Shown piece after piece: positions 1 through 8,408 of a DNA stretch of 23,170 nucleotides. Under the pieces are notes generated by a model that saw only the letters and a list, made by a program, of their open reading frames with translations, had not been told where the DNA came from and did no database searches. Source of the DNA: Christensenellaceae bacterium (lineage in GTDB: Bacteria; Bacillota; Clostridia; Christensenellales; UBA1750); the NCBI GenBank assembly GCA_031287285.1, contig JAITTC010000105.1, forward strand, positions 1 to 23,170. The letters run 5' to 3'. A program made the position numbers and the translations under genes. Position 1 is the first letter of the stretch; the number at the start of each line of letters is the position of its first letter.

Positions 1-1
1 C

Positions 2-1588
2 TCGCCGGAGGATCTTTCGGCTAGCAATTTATGGGCGCAAAGCGCCATTTTGATCGATGCGGATACCGGGCGCGTCCTCTTTGGCAAGAAGGTAGACGAG
101 GTTTTATATCCGGCCTCGATGACCAAGATGATGACCGCCCTGCTCGTGGCCGAAAACCTCGAGCTCGATTCCGTGATCACGGTTTCAAAGAGCGCCGCCG
201 CGGTGGGCGAATCGAAGCACTATGTCGACGAAGGCGAGCGCATCACCGTGCGCGATTTGATGTATGGCATGCTGATGACCTCGTCAAACTCCATGGCGGC
301 GACCCTTGCCGAGGAGGTCAGCGGCAGCGTTTCCGCCTTTGCGGCGAAGATGACCGAGCGCGCCAAGGAGCTTGGCTGCGAAAATACGAATTTCGCAAAC
401 CCCCACGGCCTGACGAGCGAAAAGCATTACACCACGGTGTCGGACTACGCCAAGATCGTGCGCGAGGCCTTCAAGCACGAGGGGATTTTAGAGATCACCC
501 ACACCCAAAAATACAGCGTGGGCGCCACAAACACCCACGAAAAGCGCAACTATCAAAACTCCAACACCATGCTGCCAGACAGCGGCGAAAAGTACGCGGA
601 GCCCTATGTGATCGGCGGCAAAACGGGCTACACGAGCGCCGCGCAGCACACCTTCTGCTGCCTGGCCGAGAAGGACGGCATGCGCCTCATCGCGGTGGTG
701 ATGGGCACCACGGCCGAGGGCAAGTGGCTGGACGCCAAGAAGCTCTTTGACTATGGCTTCGCCAGCTACGCTTCGGTTTCCCTGGCCGAGATGTATAACG
801 ATTACCCCTATACCGCCTCGGTGCAGGGCGCCGCGAAGGCGGAGGGCGGCGACCTCATGCTGAACCTGGCCGAAGACGCGGACCTAAGCCGGCTGCGCAT
901 CCTGGTTTCAAAGGCCGAAAAGGCCAAGATCGAGAGCCGTTTTTTAGAATACACCACGCTGACCACCGAAGGCACGCTGGTGGCCCCCATCCAGGCTGGC
1001 CAGCGCGTGGCCACGCTGCGCTTTGAGTATGAGGGCATGGGGCCGATCGATCTGCCCCTGGTCGCGGCGCGCGCGGTAAGCACCGAGGTCGTGGCCGTCA
1101 CGCCTCCGCCCTCGCAGGAAGGCGGCGGCCTTCTATCGCCAAGCTTCGCCGTTTCGGCGGCCACCGGGCAGCTCGTTTCAAAGAGCGGCTCCGGCTTCCC
1201 GCTGATGCTGCTGGCGGCCGTGGTGCTGCCTGGCTTGCTGTTCCTCTTCCTGCTTGGCTGGCTCCTCGTCGAGATTCGCAGGAGCTCGAAAAAGAGGCGC
1301 GCCGAGCGCCGCAAGCAGAAGGACGCGGAGTCCCTGCGCAAGTACCTGGCGCGCAGGCAGAGGGCGGACGAATCCCTGGGCGTAACGCTTCGGGGCCCGG
1401 CGCCGCTGGCTGAAACCAGGCGCGTCATCCCCGAAGAAGCCGCGCGGGCGGGGCGCGATTATGCGGGCGGGCGAACCATCGCAAGGCCCGCGCCTTTGCA
1501 GGTCAGGCCCCTGGAGCGCGAGCCGCTGACGCGCAGCGAGCGCGGCTATGTGCAAAGGTCCAGGCGCGGATTCCATTCCGGCGAATAA
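2..1588 (+). CDS. dacF: D-alanyl-D-alanine carboxypeptidase (DacF/PBP5 type), 5' partial
   Basis: A penicillin-binding serine peptidase that removes the terminal D-Ala from peptidoglycan stem peptides outside the membrane. The frame is open to the left edge, so the signal peptide and true start lie outside the window. Numbering from the internal Met at base 50, the catalytic SMTK is at residues 23-26, SSN at 78-80 and KTG at 191-193, in the order expected for the S11 family. A PBP5-type C-terminal beta domain follows at about 230-345. A strong membrane helix at about 381-408 anchors the protein, followed by a roughly 105-residue Arg/Lys-rich tail that should be cytoplasmic. Most DacF proteins end in a short amphipathic or membrane helix, so the long basic tail is unusual. 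comEC starts 23 bases downstream, which suggests co-transcription. Confidence 0.93.
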   Translation, partial: SPEDLSASNLWAQSAILIDADTGRVLFGKKVDEVLYPASMTKMMTALLVAENLELDSVITVSKSAAAVGESKHYVDEGERITVRDLMYGMLMTSSNSMAATLAEEVSGSVSAFAAKMTERAKELGCENTNFANPHGLTSEKHYTTVSDYAKIVREAFKHEGILEITHTQKYSVGATNTHEKRNYQNSNTMLPDSGEKYAEPYVIGGKTGYTSAAQHTFCCLAEKDGMRLIAVVMGTTAEGKWLDAKKLFDYGFASYASVSLAEMYNDYPYTASVQGAAKAEGGDLMLNLAEDADLSRLRILVSKAEKAKIESRFLEYTTLTTEGTLVAPIQAGQRVATLRFEYEGMGPIDLPLVAARAVSTEVVAVTPPPSQEGGGLLSPSFAVSAATGQLVSKSGSGFPLMLLAAVVLPGLLFLFLLGWLLVEIRRSSKKRRAERRKQKDAESLRKYLARRQRADESLGVTLRGPAPLAETRRVIPEEAARAGRDYAGGRTIARPAPLQVRPLEREPLTRSERGYVQRSRRGFHSGE

Positions 1589-1611
1589 GCGCGAAAAGAA
1601 AGGCGAAAGGG

Positions 1612-3750
1612 ATGCGTGGCGGCGGGGGAGAGTCAAAGGGCGGCGGGCGCGCCGGCATTCGCAGGCCGATGCTGCTTTTTGCCCTGGCCGCTTTTTTATA
1701 TGCCGCCGTTTTTTGCGCGCGGGGGCTGTCGCTCTTGCCGGCTGCAAACCTGCCGCCTGCGGAAGGGATGCTCAGCGGCGAGGTCGCGGGCTTTTTGGGC
1801 GAAAAGGGCGTGCTGATACGGGATGCGCTGTTCGAAGGCAGTCAGGCCGGAGGGGTCGTTCTGTATGCTTCGGGCGGCGCCTTTTTGCGCGAGGGCCAGA
1901 GGATCGAGGCGCGGGTGACGCTGTCGCCCCTGCAAAACGATCCAAACCCCGGCGCCTTCGATTTTAGGCGCTATGCCTACACGCTGGGGCTGAGCTACCG
2001 GGCAAACGGCGAGATTTTGGGCGTTTTGGGCGCGGGCAGGGCGCCTTCGGCCCTGGAAGGGCTGCAATCCGCGCTGGAAGCGCGAATTGCCCTGCTTTGG
2101 CCGGAGCACGAGGGCCTGCTGCGGGCCCTGCTCCTGGGCCAGAGCGGCGAGATGGACGACGAACTGCGCAAGGCCTACCAACGCAGCGGCGCCGCGCACC
2201 TGCTCGCGGTTTCCGGCCTGCATGTGGGCTTCGTCGCGATGCTGATCGGGCTTCTTTTGTGGTTTTTGCCCAACCATTCAAAGCTCAAGCTGCTCTGCTC
2301 GCTCGGGCTTTTGTTGGTTTATGCCCTGCTCACCGGCGCGCGGCCTTCGGTGGTGCGCGCCTGCGCTATGGCAGGCGCGGGGCTGGCCCTGCAAAGCCTT
2401 GGCAGAAGGCCCGACGGCCTTTCGACCCTGGGCCTTGCTGCGGGGCTCATGCTCTTCGCCTGGCCCAGGCAGCTTCTGTCGGTTTCGTTTCAGCTCTCAT
2501 TCAGCGCGGTCATGGGCATCCTGCTGCTTCAGCCCCGGGTCGAAGGCTGGCTGCGCCGGCTGCGCTGCCTGCCGCGCTTTGCGCAAAGCGCGATTTCGGT
2601 TTCGCTGGCGGCGCAGCTTGGCTGCCTGCCCTCGCTCTTGCAATGCTACGGCAGCCTGCCGCTTTTATCGCTGCTATCGAACCTGCTGCTGGTGCCGCTT
2701 TCAGGCGCGCTGGTCTGCCTGGGGCTCGTGACGCTGATTTTGAGCTTTATTTTGCCGGTTTCGCTGCCTGCCGCGCTCGTTTCGCTTGGCTCTCTCTGGA
2801 TGAACGCCCTGAGCGAAGGCATCGCCGGCCTGCCCTACGCCATGCTCTATCTGCCCAAAACGCCGGAGGCGCTGAGCGCGCTTTGGCCCTTCGTTCTTTA
2901 CCTTTGCTCGGGCGAAGGCAAGGCCCTTGGCGCCCGCTCGAAGCTCGCGCTGGCCTCCGGCTGCTCGGCCGCGCTGGCCGCGATTGCCCTCGCCTTTTTG
3001 CCGCCGCTTTTCCCCCGGGAAGCGGAGCTTAGCTTCCTGTCGGTCGGCTCCGCCGACAGCATTCTAGCCCGCAGGGGAAGCGTCAGCGTGCTGATCGACA
3101 CCGGGCGCGACGGCGAAGCTGCCTTGCGTGCCCTGCAGGCGGCAGACCCTTACGTGGAGGCGCTCATCCTCACCCACGCGGACGCGGACCACGCGGGCGG
3201 GCTTTTAAACCTGTGCCAAAACCTGCGCGTTTTGGCCATACTCTACCCAAAGGGGCTGGAAGCGGACCGCGAATTTTATGCGGAGCTTCGGCGCGCCGAG
3301 GCCCTGGGCGCCGCGCTGCGGCCCGTTGCGGCCGGGGATAGGCTGTGCTATGATGGAATGGAATTCGAGGTGCTTTGGCCCGAGAGGATGGAGGCCGGCA
3401 GGCAAAACGACTTTAGTCTGGTCTTGCGGCTGACGAGCGGCGGCAGGAGCGCCCTGCTGACCGCAGACATCAACTCGTTTAGCCAAAAAAGCCTGCGGCT
3501 GCCCAAAAGCGAGCTGCTGAAAGTTCCGCACCATGGCAGCGCGGACGGGCTGAGCGAGGCGAATTTGCGGGCGATTTCGCCTGAAATCGCCGTGATCAGC
3601 GTGGGGCCGAACCCGTATGGCCTGCCAAGCGAGCAAACGCTGCGCGCGCTTACAGAGAAGGGCATCGCGGCTTACCGCACCGACGAGATGGGCGCCATTC
3701 AGGTTATTTTGAGCGAAAAGGGGCTGAAAGCGCGCTTTTTTGCGCCATAA
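1612..3750 (+). CDS. comEC: ComEC/Rec2 competence DNA channel protein
   Basis: Polytopic membrane protein predicted to move single-stranded DNA into the cell during transformation. It has the full three-part architecture: an N-terminal OB-like DUF4131 region (about residues 45-135), the hydrophobic Competence domain (about 165-440, with the motif AHLLAVSGLHVGF) and a C-terminal metallo-beta-lactamase-like domain (about 470-712). In the last domain H522, D524, D526 and H527 form HxDxDH, D619 lies in the TADI motif and HHGS is at 640-643. Two usual motifs are altered: the DxGQGD-like loop reads SVGSAD (477-482), and the usual NPYGHP near the end reads NPYGLP (667-672). The start ATG follows a purine-rich stretch (aaaggcgaaaggg). 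The 712-residue length is normal. holA follows after 2 bases. comF lies elsewhere in the window on the other strand. Confidence 0.95.
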   Translation: MRGGGGESKGGGRAGIRRPMLLFALAAFLYAAVFCARGLSLLPAANLPPAEGMLSGEVAGFLGEKGVLIRDALFEGSQAGGVVLYASGGAFLREGQRIEARVTLSPLQNDPNPGAFDFRRYAYTLGLSYRANGEILGVLGAGRAPSALEGLQSALEARIALLWPEHEGLLRALLLGQSGEMDDELRKAYQRSGAAHLLAVSGLHVGFVAMLIGLLLWFLPNHSKLKLLCSLGLLLVYALLTGARPSVVRACAMAGAGLALQSLGRRPDGLSTLGLAAGLMLFAWPRQLLSVSFQLSFSAVMGILLLQPRVEGWLRRLRCLPRFAQSAISVSLAAQLGCLPSLLQCYGSLPLLSLLSNLLLVPLSGALVCLGLVTLILSFILPVSLPAALVSLGSLWMNALSEGIAGLPYAMLYLPKTPEALSALWPFVLYLCSGEGKALGARSKLALASGCSAALAAIALAFLPPLFPREAELSFLSVGSADSILARRGSVSVLIDTGRDGEAALRALQAADPYVEALILTHADADHAGGLLNLCQNLRVLAILYPKGLEADREFYAELRRAEALGAALRPVAAGDRLCYDGMEFEVLWPERMEAGRQNDFSLVLRLTSGGRSALLTADINSFSQKSLRLPKSELLKVPHHGSADGLSEANLRAISPEIAVISVGPNPYGLPSEQTLRALTEKGIAAYRTDEMGAIQVILSEKGLKARFFAP

Positions 3751-3752
3751 TC

Positions 3753-4760
3753 ATGGATTATAAACGATTTTTTTTGGCCCTGAAGGAAGGGAATCTGCCC
3801 CTTTGCCTGCTGCTCGACGGCGAGGAGGAGTATGTGAAGCTCAGCGCCCTGGCCCAGCTGCGCCAGGCCTTTTTAGCCCCCGGCGCAGGGGTTTTGGATG
3901 AGAGCGTTCTGCCCGAGAAGGCGGGCTTTGCGCAAATTTCAGAGGCCTGCGAAACCCTGCCCTTTTTAAGCGAAAAGCGGCTGGTGATCGTGAAGGAAAG
4001 CCAGCTTTGCCTAAGCTCCGGGCGCGGCGGCGAGGAGGATGCAGACCGCGTTTGCGCCTATGTGGACGGCCTGCCGGAAACGACGCTGCTGGTCTTCCTC
4101 GTCAAGGGGAACGCCGACATGCGCAAGAAGCTGCCCAAGAAGATCGCCGCGAAGAAGGGCGATGTTCGCTTTTCGTTCCTCGTGCCGCGCGAACAGGCCC
4201 TGTTCGTGCAAAGGCAGCTGAACGCCTTTGGCAAGCGCATCGCGGCGGACGCGATGGAGGAGCTGCTTCTGCGCGCCGGGCCGCCGCTTGAAAGGCTTGA
4301 GGGCGAGAGTTCAAAGCTTGCGCACTACCTGGGCGACAGGGGCGAGGTCGCCCTTAAGGATGTGGAGGAAGTCGTGGCGCGCTCTGCCGAGAGCACTGCC
4401 TTCCAGATGCTCGACGCCCTGCTTGGGCGGCGGGCAAAGCCCGCGCTGTCGATGTTCGAGGAGCTGCGCGCCAGGGGCGAGAGCGGCTTTGGCATCCTGG
4501 CGCTGCTGACCGGCCAGCTTCGCCGCATGCTGCACCTATGCCTTTTGACCGAGGGCGGCATGGCCAGGGGCGAGGCGGCGCAGAGCCTTGCCTTAAGCCC
4601 TTATGTGGCCGGGAAGGTGGCGGAAAGCGCCAGGGGCTACGGCTCCGGGCAGCTGAAAGCGATGCTGGCCCGCTGCATCGAAACCGACTACGCCCTCAAA
4701 TCCGGGCGCCTGCGCGAAGAGAGCGCCATCGAGATGCTGCTGCTTGCATTTCTCGCGTAG
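3753..4760 (+). CDS. holA: DNA polymerase III delta subunit
   Basis: Clamp-loader delta subunit, which opens the beta sliding clamp during replication. The 335-residue length and overall pattern fit the family: an N-terminal AAA-like domain starting MDYKRFFLALKEGNL, with LLDGEEEYVK where the HolA family has its conserved GE(D/E) motif. A PFLSEKRLVIVKE segment sits at about residues 69-82, and a helical C-terminal domain contains the typical AFQMLDALL segment. holA next to comEC is a classic bacterial arrangement. The start ATG lies 2 bases after the comEC stop, so translation is probably coupled. A weak terminator follows directly. Confidence 0.94.
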   Translation: MDYKRFFLALKEGNLPLCLLLDGEEEYVKLSALAQLRQAFLAPGAGVLDESVLPEKAGFAQISEACETLPFLSEKRLVIVKESQLCLSSGRGGEEDADRVCAYVDGLPETTLLVFLVKGNADMRKKLPKKIAAKKGDVRFSFLVPREQALFVQRQLNAFGKRIAADAMEELLLRAGPPLERLEGESSKLAHYLGDRGEVALKDVEEVVARSAESTAFQMLDALLGRRAKPALSMFEELRARGESGFGILALLTGQLRRMLHLCLLTEGGMARGEAAQSLALSPYVAGKVAESARGYGSGQLKAMLARCIETDYALKSGRLREESAIEMLLLAFLA

Positions 4761-4770
4761 AAGGCGAAAA

Positions 4771-4794
4771 AAGCCCTTGAAAGCGGGCTGTTTT
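4771..4794 (+). terminator. Weak intrinsic terminator after holA
   Basis: Eleven bases after the holA stop, AGCCC (4772-4776) can pair with GGGCT (4785-4789) across an 8-base loop. A single G and TTTT follow. The A-run before the stem can also pair with the T-run past a mismatch. The stem is short, so partial read-through into nrdR is likely. Confidence 0.45.
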
Positions 4795-4836
4795 CATGAT
4801 TCGACGTCAATGTTAATTTTTACGCGCAAAAAAGGC

Positions 4837-4865
4837 TTTACGATAGATGAAAAAGCGGTTATACT
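4837..4865 (+). promoter_or_regulatory. Sigma-A type promoter for the nrdR operon
   Basis: TTTACG (4837-4842) and TATACT (4860-4865) are separated by exactly 17 bases, giving a near-consensus housekeeping promoter. The nrdR ATG lies about 105 bases downstream, leaving a leader of roughly 100 bases. I saw no recognisable NrdR box in the region. The rest of the gap (4866-4970) shows only the Shine-Dalgarno GAGGAG before nrdR. Confidence 0.75.
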
Positions 4866-4970
4866 AGCTCTTGGGAAAATCTTTGCCTTATGGCGGAGCT
4901 CCGCGAGGGCGGGCGCTGCCGTAAGCCTCCCTTCCGGGCGCAAAAAGGCCCTAAACGAGGAGCTAAAACC

Positions 4971-5447
4971 ATGAAATGCCTCTATTGTAACTCGACGGAG
5001 AGCCGCGTTTTAGATACCCGGCAGACCGATGAAGGCTCCGTGATTCGCAGGCGGCGCGAGTGCACGGCCTGCGGCAGGCGCTTCACCACCTTTGAAACCA
5101 TCGAGCAGACGCCGATCATGGTCATCAAAAAAGACGGCAGGCGCGAGAGCTTCAACCCCGATAAGATTCGCTCCGGCCTGGTGAAGGCCTGCGAAAAAAG
5201 GCCCATCGCGGCATCGGATATGGACAGGCTCGTCCGCGACATCGAGACCCAGGTCTACAATTCCCTCGTGACCGAGATCCCCACCTCGAGGATCGGGGAT
5301 ATGGTCATGGAGCGCCTGCGGGAGCTTGACGAGGTCGCCTATGTGCGCTTTGCGGCGGTTTACCGGTCGTTTTGCGATATCGATACCTTTTTAGAGGAAT
5401 TGGAGCGCCTGCGCGGCGCGCAAAGGGAAGAAACTGAAAGGGCCTGA
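4971..5447 (+). CDS. nrdR: Transcriptional regulator NrdR
   Basis: ATP/dATP-sensing repressor of ribonucleotide reductase genes. The chosen start (MKCLYCNSTES) is 158 codons long, follows GAGGAG at the right distance, and puts the zinc-ribbon Cys pairs at C3/C6 and C31/C34 as in the family. An upstream in-frame start would add an unconserved N-terminus. The Arg-rich stretch at 26-29 contacts DNA in the family. An ATP-cone domain follows (about residues 47-137, starting MVIKKDGRRESF). It heads a probable operon with the two-component genes; the response regulator begins 41 bases later. No ribonucleotide reductase gene is in the window. Confidence 0.96.
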   Translation: MKCLYCNSTESRVLDTRQTDEGSVIRRRRECTACGRRFTTFETIEQTPIMVIKKDGRRESFNPDKIRSGLVKACEKRPIAASDMDRLVRDIETQVYNSLVTEIPTSRIGDMVMERLRELDEVAYVRFAAVYRSFCDIDTFLEELERLRGAQREETERA

Positions 5448-5488
5448 TGGCCTTTAATGCTTAAAATCGTTTGAAGGAGGAAGAACCC

Positions 5489-6187
5489 ATGCCCAACGAT
5501 ATGATCCTGGCCGTCGACGACGAGGTGCACATCCTGGAGCTCATCTCTTATAATCTCAAAAGCGCCGGCTATAACGTGGTCACCGCGCTGACGGGTGAGG
5601 AAGCGCTCAAGCGCTGCGAGGTCGAAAAGCCCTCCCTCGTGCTCCTTGACATCATGCTTCCCGGCATCGACGGGCTCGAGGTCTGCAGGCGGCTCAAGGG
5701 CGACCGCAGCACCAGCAACATCCCCATCATCATGCTCACCGCAAGGGGCGATGAGGTCGATAAGATTTTGGGGCTGGAGCTTGGCGCCGACGATTACATC
5801 ACCAAGCCCTTTTCGGTGCGCGAGCTGGCCGCGCGGGTCAAGTCCCTGCTGCGCCGCGTCGCCCCCCAGCAAGAGAGCGAACCGCAGACCCTGCGCTGCG
5901 GCGACATCATGATCGACATCACGAATTACGAGGCCTTCAAGGGCGGCGAAAAGCTGAGCCTGACGCTGAAGGAGTTCGAGCTGCTCAAGGTTCTGGTTCT
6001 CTCTCGCGGCAAGGTGCTGACGAGGGATTTCTTGCTCGACCGCATCTGGGGCTATGAATATTACGGCGAGACCCGCACCGTGGATGTGCACATCCGCCAT
6101 CTGCGCCAAAAGCTCGGCGAAGAGCCCTACATCGAAACGGTGCGCGGCGTGGGCTACCGCTTTGTAGACAAGGATCAGGATTCATAA
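5489..6187 (+). CDS. phoP: OmpR/PhoB-family response regulator
   Basis: DNA-binding response regulator, 232 residues. The receiver domain (about 4-120) carries the acidic pair D10/D11, phospho-acceptor D54 (LLDIMLP), T84 and K106 (TKPF). The winged-helix output domain (about 135-230) ends in the typical RTVDVHIRHLRQKLG and GVGYRF motifs. The start is ATG 5489, because AAGGAGG (5474-5480) sits 8 bases upstream. A TTG at 5471 overlaps that Shine-Dalgarno and is unlikely to be the start. The kinase gene begins 7 bases after the stop. PhoP/PhoB is the best guess from the kinase type; WalR or another OmpR-class regulator cannot be excluded. Confidence 0.9.
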   Translation: MPNDMILAVDDEVHILELISYNLKSAGYNVVTALTGEEALKRCEVEKPSLVLLDIMLPGIDGLEVCRRLKGDRSTSNIPIIMLTARGDEVDKILGLELGADDYITKPFSVRELAARVKSLLRRVAPQQESEPQTLRCGDIMIDITNYEAFKGGEKLSLTLKEFELLKVLVLSRGKVLTRDFLLDRIWGYEYYGETRTVDVHIRHLRQKLGEEPYIETVRGVGYRFVDKDQDS

Positions 6188-6194
6188 AAGCCCC

Positions 6195-7991
6195 ATGATT
6201 TCCTTAAAAAAACGCTTAATTGCAAGCAGCGCGGCCTTTGCCGCGCTGCTTGCCTTGCTTGCCGCTTTTTTTTCGCTGCGCGCGGCCCTGTTCAACGCCG
6301 ACGAGGAGCTGCTCGGCAGAATCGAGGCCTGCGCGGAGCAGCTTTGCGGCAGGGAGCCGGGCGAAGAAGAGATGCTGTTTGCCGCGAAGGCGACGGGCCT
6401 GCGGCTTTTGGCCTACGCGAGGGATGGCAGCCCGCTCTTTGATACCGACGGCGCCTTTGCCGGGATTTTGGGCCTTGGGCTGCCAAGCCCCGTGCGCGCG
6501 CCCGCGGTCTCAAGTGTGCTTTCTCCTGCGACTGGGCGCGAATATAACCCCGTGCGCGCGCCCGCGGTCTCAGGCGAAGAGAGACATTCCATGAGCCCTT
6601 TAACCGGAGCAATCTGGCGGGGAAAGGGCTTTATGCTGCCAGACGGAAGGCTGCTTTGGGTGATTGGCCAAAGCGAGGCGTATACACCTCGCGTTTTCCC
6701 GTTTTTGCTGCTGTTTATCGCGCTTTGCGGGCTGTTTTGCTGCGCCTTCATCTTGGCGCTGAACCTGGCCGTTTTAAGGCCGATCCTCGCGCTTGAGCGC
6801 TATGCCCTGCATGCCTCCGCGGGCGATGCGGAGGCTGGAACGCCGTTTTTGCATGCCCCGGCCGAAATCCAAAGCCTGGTGAGAACGGTAGAGGGGATGA
6901 AGGGGGCGCTTGGCAAGGCCATTGAAACCCTCGAAAGGCAGAATGCCGAGATGGAGGAGATCTTCGATTCCATGCAGAGCGGCCTTGTGGCGGTGGACGA
7001 CGACCTGCGCATCGTGCGGATCAACCGACGGGCCCGGCAGATGCTGGGCATCAGCGGGCTGGCGCTGGGGAAGAGCTTGCTCGAGGCCAGCGGCAATGCC
7101 AGACTAGAGTCGGTTTTGCTGGAGGAGATGCAGCGCGGGGGCGAAATTGCCGGGGAGCCTGCCGAGCTGCCGGTGCGCGCCAACCCGGGGCACCGCCTTT
7201 TGCGCATCTATTCCTCGGCGCTGCGGCATGGGAGCGAGAAAGTCGGCGCCGTGGCCCTGCTGGAAGACATCACCCAGCTGAGAAACCTCGAGCAGATGCG
7301 GACGGACTTCGCGGCGAACGTCACCCACGAGCTCAAGACCCCGCTGACCTCGATTCAGGGCTTTGTTGAAACCCTGCAGGCAGGCGCGGTGAACGACCCG
7401 GACGCTGCGCAGTATTTTTTAAAAATCATCGCGGATGAGAGCGACAGGCTCTCGCGCCTGATCAGCGATATTTTATCGCTTTCTTCGATGGAATCCGGTC
7501 GCGTGCGCGTGCCGATGAAGCGGCTTTCCCTCGGGCAGTACGCGGCGGAAGCCTGCGATTTTTTGCGCGGCGCGGCCAAGCGCAAGGACATCAGCCTGAC
7601 CATCAGCGAGGGGGAAGAGAGCTTCGTTCAGGGCAACGAGGACCATTTAAAGCAGATTCTCATCAATCTCGTCGAAAACGCGATCAAATACACGCTGAAT
7701 GGCGGCAAGGTGGATGTGGGCGTAAGCCGGGAGGGCGACGAGGTGGTTCTTCGCGTGAAAGATACCGGCATCGGCATCGAAAAGGAGCATATTCCAAGGT
7801 TGTTTGAGAGATTTTATCGGGTCGACAAGGGGCGCTCGCGCTCGATGGGCGGCACGGGGCTGGGGCTTGCGATCGTCAAGCACCTGACGCTTGAGATGAA
7901 CGGAAGCATAGAGGTTGAGTCAGAACCCGGCAAGGGCTCCGAGTTCATCGTGCGCCTGCCGCGCGATAAGGGAGAGGGCGAAAAGGCCTGA
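6195..7991 (+). CDS. phoR: PhoR-like membrane sensor histidine kinase
   Basis: Membrane histidine kinase, partner of the adjacent regulator. It has a membrane helix at about 8-32, an extracytoplasmic segment at about 33-165, a second helix at about 168-194 and a HAMP-like linker to about 240. A PAS domain follows at about 255-350 (EIFDSMQSGLVAVDDDLRI). The HisKA domain has phospho-acceptor H378 in FAANVTHELKTPLTSIQGF. The ATPase domain shows the N box NLVENAIKYT, G1 DTGIGI and G2 GGTGLGLAIV. The HisKA text is characteristic of PhoR. The start ATG lacks a good Shine-Dalgarno and is 7 bases past the regulator stop, so coupling is likely. The extracytoplasmic part contains an in-frame pair of exact 25-base repeats, listed separately. 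Confidence 0.91.
   Translation: MISLKKRLIASSAAFAALLALLAAFFSLRAALFNADEELLGRIEACAEQLCGREPGEEEMLFAAKATGLRLLAYARDGSPLFDTDGAFAGILGLGLPSPVRAPAVSSVLSPATGREYNPVRAPAVSGEERHSMSPLTGAIWRGKGFMLPDGRLLWVIGQSEAYTPRVFPFLLLFIALCGLFCCAFILALNLAVLRPILALERYALHASAGDAEAGTPFLHAPAEIQSLVRTVEGMKGALGKAIETLERQNAEMEEIFDSMQSGLVAVDDDLRIVRINRRARQMLGISGLALGKSLLEASGNARLESVLLEEMQRGGEIAGEPAELPVRANPGHRLLRIYSSALRHGSEKVGAVALLEDITQLRNLEQMRTDFAANVTHELKTPLTSIQGFVETLQAGAVNDPDAAQYFLKIIADESDRLSRLISDILSLSSMESGRVRVPMKRLSLGQYAAEACDFLRGAAKRKDISLTISEGEESFVQGNEDHLKQILINLVENAIKYTLNGGKVDVGVSREGDEVVLRVKDTGIGIEKEHIPRLFERFYRVDKGRSRSMGGTGLGLAIVKHLTLEMNGSIEVESEPGKGSEFIVRLPRDKGEGEKA
6488..6572 (+). repeat. Exact 25-base direct repeat pair inside the kinase sensor domain
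   Basis: Identical 25-base copies at 6488-6512 and 6548-6572, beginning CCCCGTGCGCGCGCCC and ending GCGGTCTCA, are offset by exactly 60 bases. Both are therefore read in the same frame and give PVRAPAVS twice, 20 residues apart (residues 99-106 and 119-126). The 35 bases after each copy are not alike at the DNA level, although both encode an SPxTG motif. This may be a dispersed repeat insertion or an old local duplication. Confidence 0.85.
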
Positions 7992-8017
7992 TTTTATAGG
8001 GGAAAGGGGATTAACCC

Positions 8018-8380
8018 ATGCTGGAAAGAAAGAGCATAAGCGAAGAAAGGCGGCAGGCGCTGCGCGAACTGGCGCGATTCCTTGCGGTGCATGGCGTGCG
8101 CAACAACACGGATCTGGAGGATTTGCACGCGGGGGCCTTCCCGCGCTCAGAAACCGGCGATTTTTCGGACGTGAAGGTCGTTTACCCGGGCGGCGAGATC
8201 CCGTGGAATGAGCTTGCGCGCGTTGGGGAGGCGGAGATGCGCTCCCTGAAGCTGAGCGTGGAAAGGGCCTTAGAAGTGGCGTTGCTTGGCTACGAGGCGC
8301 TGGGCGAAGAAGAGCGAAAGATCCTGTTTGGGTTTATGGAAATGCAGCGCAGCTATGATCGCCCGGATGGCGGGGAGTAG
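8018..8380 (+). CDS. Conserved-looking small protein of unknown function
   Basis: A 120-residue soluble protein I cannot assign to a named family. The start ATG follows GGGGAAAGGGG at normal spacing. The sequence has a charged helical N-terminus (MLERKSISEERRQALREL), a central stretch with DLHAG, TGDFSDVKVVYPGG and EIPWNELARV that looks motif-like, and a helical C-terminus. There is no signal peptide or membrane segment. It lies 26 bases after the kinase stop and probably ends the nrdR-regulator-kinase operon. Codon use matches its neighbours, so it is likely a real gene. A role linked to the two-component system is only a guess from position. Confidence 0.75.
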   Translation: MLERKSISEERRQALRELARFLAVHGVRNNTDLEDLHAGAFPRSETGDFSDVKVVYPGGEIPWNELARVGEAEMRSLKLSVERALEVALLGYEALGEEERKILFGFMEMQRSYDRPDGGE

Positions 8381-8408
8381 GGCGAGGAGCGGTAAAAGGG
8401 ACTCGAAA

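Noticed and set aside
5437..5455. Hairpin AAAGG(G)CC-TGAT-GGCCTTT over the nrdR stop codon as a terminator
   Set aside because: No T-run follows, and the regulator with a strong Shine-Dalgarno begins 34 bases later; at most a weak processing or attenuation element.
6488..6572. Possible mini CRISPR array (25-base repeats, 35-base spacer)
   Set aside because: Only two repeats, inside an intact kinase reading frame, with no cas genes in the window.
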